Assembly (NCBI GenBank): GCA_002385475.1
Contig: DGDO01000051.1
Span: 3,767 to 12,099, forward strand
DNA from: Candidatus Sordicultor fermentans
Lineage (GTDB): Bacteria; Atribacterota; Atribacteria; Atribacterales; Caldatribacteriaceae
Direction of reading: 5' to 3'
Length of the DNA: 8,333 nt
The notes beneath the pieces were generated by a model. That model saw nothing but the letters and a program-made list of their open reading frames with translations, had not been told where the DNA came from and did no database searches. Position numbers and translations under genes: made by a program. Position 1 is the stretch's first letter. Every line of letters begins with the position of its first letter. Of the stretch, positions 4,893 through 8,333 are shown piece by piece.

Positions 4893-6166
4893 TGAGGAAA
4901 ATACTTTTAGTAGAAAAAAGCGCTTTATGGCGAGAGAAAATAGGCAACTGGTTGCGAGAAGAGGGCTATTATCTTATTTCCGTTAGAGATCGAGACCTGG
5001 CTATCAACTGCCTGGAGAAGGAAGAAATAGATATAGTATTGGTAGAGGAAAAAGTTTTGCGGGAAAATAGTTTTTCTCTGCTCTCTTTTATCCGTCAATC
5101 TTTCCCCGATATGATAATAATTGCTTTAGGAGAGAGCAATGATTCTTTCCCTCTCCAGGAGCTGTTTTCTAAAGGCGTGTATGATTATATTTCTGTTTCT
5201 TCTGCTCCTTCTCGTATTCTCTCGGTAATAAAAAGAGCGGAGGAGAAAGTTTCCCTTTTAGAAGAAAACAAAGATTTAAAGAAAAGAGTGATTAGCCGCC
5301 CTTCTTTTGCTGGTATCATCGGGGTATCAGAGAAAATGCAGCGAGTTTTCAGTTTAATTCTTCAGGTATCCCAGGTGCAAAGGCCCATTCTTCTCGTGGG
5401 AGAACAAGGAACAGGTAAAGAGCTGGCAGCTCGGGCTATTCACCAGTATGCTTTTTCAGAGGAAAAGCCTTTTCTCAAAGTTCTCTGTGTTGCTCTGCCT
5501 CTGGAAATTTTACCTCAGGAGAAACCAAAAGAAGGAACCATTTACTTTGAAGATGTGCATCTTTTACCTTACAAGCAACAAGCTGAAATGTTAGCATTTT
5601 TGGAAGAATATCGGTTCAGTAAAAAGTCATCAGATCTTCGAATAATTGCTTCTTCTGAAGTTCCTCTGGAGGGGAAAGTGGCTGAAGGGTCTTTTCGCAA
5701 TGACCTCTATTATTTCCTCAACGCCGTTAAAATCGAGATTCCTCCCCTTAGAGAAAGAAAAGAAGACATTCCCTTTTTGGTGGATCGTTTTTTGCAAGAA
5801 ATTGAAGAGGAGACGGGAAGAGAAGGAATCAGGGTGGATAAGGAAGCTCTCCGTTTTCTCATAGAATACGATTGGCCGGGAAATGTCGTTGAGTTGCGCA
5901 ATACTCTGGAGGGTATGGTTATTCTTTCTTCTGGGGATTTGCTTACTTCTGAGGACATACCCGATTATATTAAAAAGAGACAACGAGAAGAGTTGTTAGG
6001 AGTAAAAGTGGGGATGAGCATGGAAGAGGTAGAAAAAATCCTCATTCAAGAAACTTTGAAGTTTACTCGTTTCAATAAAACCAGAGCTGCCAATATTTTA
6101 GGGATAAGCTTGCGCACTCTTTATCGCAAAATAGAACAATATGATTTAGCTCTGGAGCGTAACTAA
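4892..6166 (+). CDS. Degenerate NtrC-like regulator: pseudo-receiver, AAA+ without GAFTGA, Fis-type HTH
   Basis: A 424-residue protein with NtrC architecture. Residues 1-115 are receiver-like, but the acidic pocket reads E8-K9, the phospho-Asp site is Glu52, and the conserved Thr and Lys are Gly80 and about Val102. Phosphorylation is therefore unlikely. A helical linker (115-135) leads to an AAA+ domain (about 140-360) with an intact Walker A, GEQGTGKE (170-177). The segment that normally holds ELFGHEKGAFTGA is missing: only about eight residues lie between LEI (205-207) and GTIYF (215-219). Walker B ends Glu220-Asp221, reversed from DE. Arg269 remains, but the second arginine finger is Phe275 and the sensor II Arg is Val333. 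Residues 383-419 are a well-conserved Fis-type helix-turn-helix. It probably binds DNA and perhaps ATP without activating sigma-54, like TyrR-type proteins. It is translationally coupled to the sugar enzymes and followed by a terminator, then groES. Confidence 0.88.
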   Translation: MRKILLVEKSALWREKIGNWLREEGYYLISVRDRDLAINCLEKEEIDIVLVEEKVLRENSFSLLSFIRQSFPDMIIIALGESNDSFPLQELFSKGVYDYISVSSAPSRILSVIKRAEEKVSLLEENKDLKKRVISRPSFAGIIGVSEKMQRVFSLILQVSQVQRPILLVGEQGTGKELAARAIHQYAFSEEKPFLKVLCVALPLEILPQEKPKEGTIYFEDVHLLPYKQQAEMLAFLEEYRFSKKSSDLRIIASSEVPLEGKVAEGSFRNDLYYFLNAVKIEIPPLRERKEDIPFLVDRFLQEIEEETGREGIRVDKEALRFLIEYDWPGNVVELRNTLEGMVILSSGDLLTSEDIPDYIKKRQREELLGVKVGMSMEEVEKILIQETLKFTRFNKTRAANILGISLRTLYRKIEQYDLALERN

Positions 6167-6198
6167 ATACTTTGACATTTTGTCAAGGTATTTTTTTA
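6165..6198 (+). terminator. Intrinsic terminator of the sugar/regulator operon
   Basis: The stem pairs 6165-6177 with 6181-6193 (13 bp with one G-U). The loop is TTT and a T-rich tail (TTTTTTATTTTT) follows. It starts within the regulator's stop codon. The inner arms TTGACA and TGTCAA are AT-rich, so read-through into groES is possible. Confidence 0.75.
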
Positions 6199-6247
6199 TT
6201 TTTGTCAAAAATTCAAATACTATAACAATTCTTTTGTCATTTTGGCA
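6178..6247 (+). repeat. Four TTTTG(T/G)CA motifs upstream of groES
   Basis: TTTTGTCA occurs at 6178-6185, 6200-6207 and 6232-6239, and TTTTGGCA at 6240-6247. The first copy overlaps the terminator arm. The spacings are 22, 32 and 8 bases. They may be regulator sites, though AT-rich DNA raises the chance background. Confidence 0.4.
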
Positions 6248-6251
6248 GAAA

Positions 6252-6271
6252 ATTTACCTTGATTTACCTTG
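6252..6271 (+). repeat. Perfect tandem 10-bp repeat upstream of the groES promoter
   Basis: ATTTACCTTG occurs twice head-to-tail (6252-6261 and 6262-6271), so the copies sit one helical turn apart on the same DNA face. The second copy ends eight bases before the proposed -35, where an activator touching RNA polymerase commonly binds. Confidence 0.55.
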
Positions 6272-6279
6272 CCATACTC

Positions 6280-6308
6280 TTGCAAAAATTGTTTTGGGGA
6301 TGTAAAAT
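6280..6308 (+). promoter_or_regulatory. Proposed groES-groEL promoter
   Basis: TTGCAA (6280-6285), a 17-bp spacer and TAAAAT (6303-6308) give a sigma-70-like promoter. Transcription would start near 6315, about 30 bases before groES. No CIRCE repeat and no convincing GG/GC sigma-54 promoter is present between 6167 and 6344. Confidence 0.5.
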
Positions 6309-6344
6309 AGACGATGGCTAATTTGATGAAAGGGGTGATAGTGA

Positions 6345-6635
6345 ATGAAGATCAAACCATTAGCAGACCGTTTGTTGGTTAAAAGAATGGAAGAAGAAGA
6401 AGTAAAAAAAGGAGGCATTATAATTCCTGATACGGCAAAAGAGGCGCCTCAGCAGGGAAAAGTGATAGCAGTAGGTACAGGCAGGATGGGCGAAGATGGA
6501 AAGCGCATTCCCCTGGAAGTGAAAGAGGGCGATAGAGTTCTCTTTGGTAAATATGCCGGTACAGAGGTGGAAATCGAAGACGAAGAATACCTCATAATGC
6601 GCGAGGATGACGTTTTGGGTATAATCGAAGGTTAA
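6345..6635 (+). CDS. groES: Co-chaperonin GroES (Hsp10)
   Basis: This 96-residue protein matches full-length GroES. It begins KIKPLADRLLVKR and carries the mobile loop (about 17-33, KEEV-like region through GGIIIPD) that docks on GroEL. QQGKVIAVG (36-44), GDRVLFGKYAGTEV (62-75) and the C-terminal DDVLGIIEG are also present. Seven subunits form the lid of the GroEL folding chamber in the cytoplasm. AGGGGTG (6331-6337) is seven bases before the ATG. The gene is followed by groEL with only 19 bases between the TAA and the groEL ATG, so the two form the usual bicistronic operon. Transcription probably begins at the promoter at 6280-6308. Confidence 0.98.
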   Translation: MKIKPLADRLLVKRMEEEEVKKGGIIIPDTAKEAPQQGKVIAVGTGRMGEDGKRIPLEVKEGDRVLFGKYAGTEVEIEDEEYLIMREDDVLGIIEG

Positions 6636-6654
6636 AAGAAGGGAGGTATGATTG

Positions 6655-8268
6655 ATGGCCAAACAAATTCTATTTGAAGAAGAAGCACGACAGAAAGTTT
6701 TAGGGGGAGTGAAAACCCTGGCTGATGCCGTGAAAGTTACCCTGGGACCCCGGGGAAGAAACGTAATTATAGAGAGAAAATTCGGCTCTCCTGTTATCAC
6801 CAAAGACGGGGTTATGGTGGCTAGAGAAATCGACCTGGAAGACCCCAACGAAAACGTGGGAGCTCAACTGGTTAAAGAAGTTGCTTCTAAAACCAGCGAT
6901 ATAGCTGGTGATGGGACTACCACTGCTACAGTTTTAGCTGAATACATATATCGAGATGGGTTGCGGGCAGTGGTGGCTGGTTCTAACCCTACGCTTCTTA
7001 AACGAGGCATTGATAAGGCAGTAGAAGCGGTAATCGGAAAGCTAAAGGAAATAAGCAAGGAAGTAAGTGGTAAAAAAGAAGTCGCTCAAGTAGCAACTAT
7101 TGCTGCTAACAACGATGAATCTATTGGAAACATCATTGCTGATGCTATGGACAAAGTGGGTAAAGACGGAGTCATTACCGTTGAAGAGGCGACAGGATTA
7201 GAGACTACATTAGAGGTGGTGGAAGGACTGCAGTTTGATCGGGGCTACCTTTCTCCTTATTTTGTAACTGACCCCGAAAGAATGGAAGCGGTTCTTGAGG
7301 ATGCCTATATTTTAATCTATGAAGAGAAGATATCAGCGGTGAAAGACTTGCTCCCGGTTTTAGAAAAAGTGGTGCAGAGAGGGAAGCCTCTGTTGATTAT
7401 TGCTGAAGAGGTGGAAGGAGAAGCTCTGGCTACTTTGGTGGTCAATAAGCTAAAGGGTGTTATTAACTGCGTGGCAGTGAAAGCTCCTGGCTTTGGTGAC
7501 CGACGAAAAGAAATGCTTCAGGATATAGCTGTAGTTACTGGGGGAACTTTCATTTCCAGCGAGTTAGGAATAAAATTAGAAAATATAACTCTTGAAGACC
7601 TGGGTCAGGCAAGAAAAATAGTAGTAGATAAAGAGAATACCACTATCGTAGAAGGAGCCGGTAAAAAAGAAGATATTATGGCTCGTATGAACCAGATTAA
7701 GAAGCAGATTGAAGAGACCACTTCTGATTATGACCGGGAAAAACTGCAGGAGCGATTAGCTAAAATTTCTGGTGGTGTCGCGGTGATTCGGGTAGGTGCA
7801 GCTACCGAAACAGAGATGAAGGAAAAGAAAGCCCGGGTGGAAGATGCCCTGAATGCCACGAGAGCGGCAGTAGAAGAAGGAATAGTCCCGGGAGGCGGAG
7901 TGGCTCTGATTCGCTGCGAGTCCGCCATTGATGGGCTGAACTTAGATGGCGATGAGAAAATAGGTGCTCTGGTAGTAAAGAGGGCCCTGAGTGAACCGGC
8001 GAAGATGATTGCTCAGAACGCTGGTGAAGAAGGCTCGGTAATAGTAGAAAAAATTAAGGCTGCTGATAATGTTAACCTTGGCTATAATGCTCTCACCGGA
8101 CAGTTTGTGGATATGATAGAAGATGGAGTAATTGACCCGGCAAAAGTAGTACGAGTTGCTCTGCAGAACGCATCCAGTGTAGCTGGAGTAATGCTTACTA
8201 CAGAGTTAATAGTTACTGAAATTCCAGAAAAGGAGCCTGCTCCAGTTCCACCAATGCCTGAGTATTGA
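6655..8268 (+). CDS. groEL: Chaperonin GroEL (Hsp60)
   Basis: A complete 537-residue group I chaperonin subunit. Its nucleotide-binding signatures are intact: VTLGPRGRNV near residue 28, TKDG with the catalytic Asp near residue 51, GDGTTTATVLA near residue 85 and GGGVALI near residue 412. Fourteen subunits form the double ring that folds proteins with GroES. I prefer the ATG at 6655, giving MAKQILFEEEARQK. GGGAGG (6641-6646) lies eight bases before it, whereas a TTG at 6652 would add one Met and is only five bases away. The C-terminus ends EKEPAPVPPMPEY and lacks the Gly-Gly-Met tail common in many GroELs. A palindrome at 8310-8333 probably begins the operon terminator. Confidence 0.99.
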   Translation: MAKQILFEEEARQKVLGGVKTLADAVKVTLGPRGRNVIIERKFGSPVITKDGVMVAREIDLEDPNENVGAQLVKEVASKTSDIAGDGTTTATVLAEYIYRDGLRAVVAGSNPTLLKRGIDKAVEAVIGKLKEISKEVSGKKEVAQVATIAANNDESIGNIIADAMDKVGKDGVITVEEATGLETTLEVVEGLQFDRGYLSPYFVTDPERMEAVLEDAYILIYEEKISAVKDLLPVLEKVVQRGKPLLIIAEEVEGEALATLVVNKLKGVINCVAVKAPGFGDRRKEMLQDIAVVTGGTFISSELGIKLENITLEDLGQARKIVVDKENTTIVEGAGKKEDIMARMNQIKKQIEETTSDYDREKLQERLAKISGGVAVIRVGAATETEMKEKKARVEDALNATRAAVEEGIVPGGGVALIRCESAIDGLNLDGDEKIGALVVKRALSEPAKMIAQNAGEEGSVIVEKIKAADNVNLGYNALTGQFVDMIEDGVIDPAKVVRVALQNASSVAGVMLTTELIVTEIPEKEPAPVPPMPEY

Positions 8269-8309
8269 TAGGTGAGGTATAATAATAAAAGTGGACGAAG
8301 AAAAACCAC

Positions 8310-8333
8310 CCGGTAAAGGATATCCTTTACCGG
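8310..8333 (+). terminator. Perfect 24-bp palindrome, probable groESL terminator stem cut by the window edge
   Basis: CCGGTAAAGGAT (8310-8321) is followed directly by its exact reverse complement, ending on the last base of the window. AAAAACCAC stands just before it. If the next bases read GTGG followed by a T-run, this is a typical intrinsic terminator. The T-run cannot be seen here. Confidence 0.6.

Noticed and set aside
5630..5983. Minus-strand frames inside the regulator gene
   Set aside because: These are shadows of a clearly conserved AAA+ coding frame.
6269..6285. TTGCCATACTCTTGCA as a sigma-54 promoter for groES
   Set aside because: The -24 element lacks the invariant GG (it reads TTGCC), and the regulator next door cannot contact sigma-54. 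A sigma-70-like promoter fits better.
6360..6848. 162-codon minus-strand frame across groES and the start of groEL
   Set aside because: It is antisense to two certain genes, has no recognisable motif and no ribosome site.
8291..8333. GTG-initiated frame reading DEEKPPGKGYPLP at the window end
   Set aside because: The only purine-rich site is about 12 bases away, and the bases form a perfect palindrome typical of a terminator.

Overview
This window looks like chromosomal DNA of an anaerobic, moderately AT-rich bacterium. Its genes are tightly packed, with overlapping starts and stops and strong GGAGG-type ribosome binding sites. The pairing of a small glutaredoxin with a ferredoxin:thioredoxin-reductase catalytic subunit points to ferredoxin-driven thiol chemistry, which is typical of strict anaerobes. 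I cannot name the phylum from this sequence alone.

Layout. (1) Positions 1-319 are mostly non-coding. They hold the possible 5' end of a leftward gene (1-87), a strongly structured element closed by a perfect 12-bp stem (about 98-258) and a near-consensus promoter (266-293). (2) Positions 320-1412 encode a small ECF-transporter S component and a class I SAM methyltransferase that overlap by 38 bp. (3) Positions 1424-2070, on the minus strand, encode glutaredoxin followed by a zinc-ribbon/FTR-beta protein, overlapping by 4 bp. The operon converges on the methyltransferase, and a 12-bp hairpin covers both stop codons. (4) Positions 2213-6166 form a four-gene operon: sugar-phosphate isomerase/epimerase-like TIM barrel, PIG-L/LmbE-type deacetylase, Gfo/Idh/MocA dehydrogenase, and an NtrC-like regulator. 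Every junction overlaps by 1-4 bp. (5) After a terminator and a repeat-rich control region come groES and groEL, with a large palindrome at the window edge.

The most unusual gene is the NtrC-like regulator (4892-6166). Its receiver domain lacks the phosphorylation residues, with Glu where the phospho-Asp should be. Its AAA+ domain lacks the whole GAFTGA sigma-54-contact loop (about 21 residues missing). The Walker B acidic pair is Glu-Asp instead of Asp-Glu, and the second arginine finger and the sensor II arginine are lost. Walker A and the Fis-type DNA-binding helices are intact. It therefore looks like a sigma-54-independent DNA-binding protein derived from an enhancer-binding protein.

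The gene immediately downstream of this regulator is groES. The groES control region has no CIRCE operator and no convincing sigma-54 promoter. It has a sigma-70-like promoter with a perfect tandem 10-bp repeat just upstream of its -35, plus four TTTTG(T/G)CA motifs. I infer, without proof, that the regulator may act on this region or on its own operon.

The three enzymes upstream of the regulator could deacetylate, oxidise and isomerise an acetamido sugar or related polyol. No transporter or kinase is present to fix the substrate.
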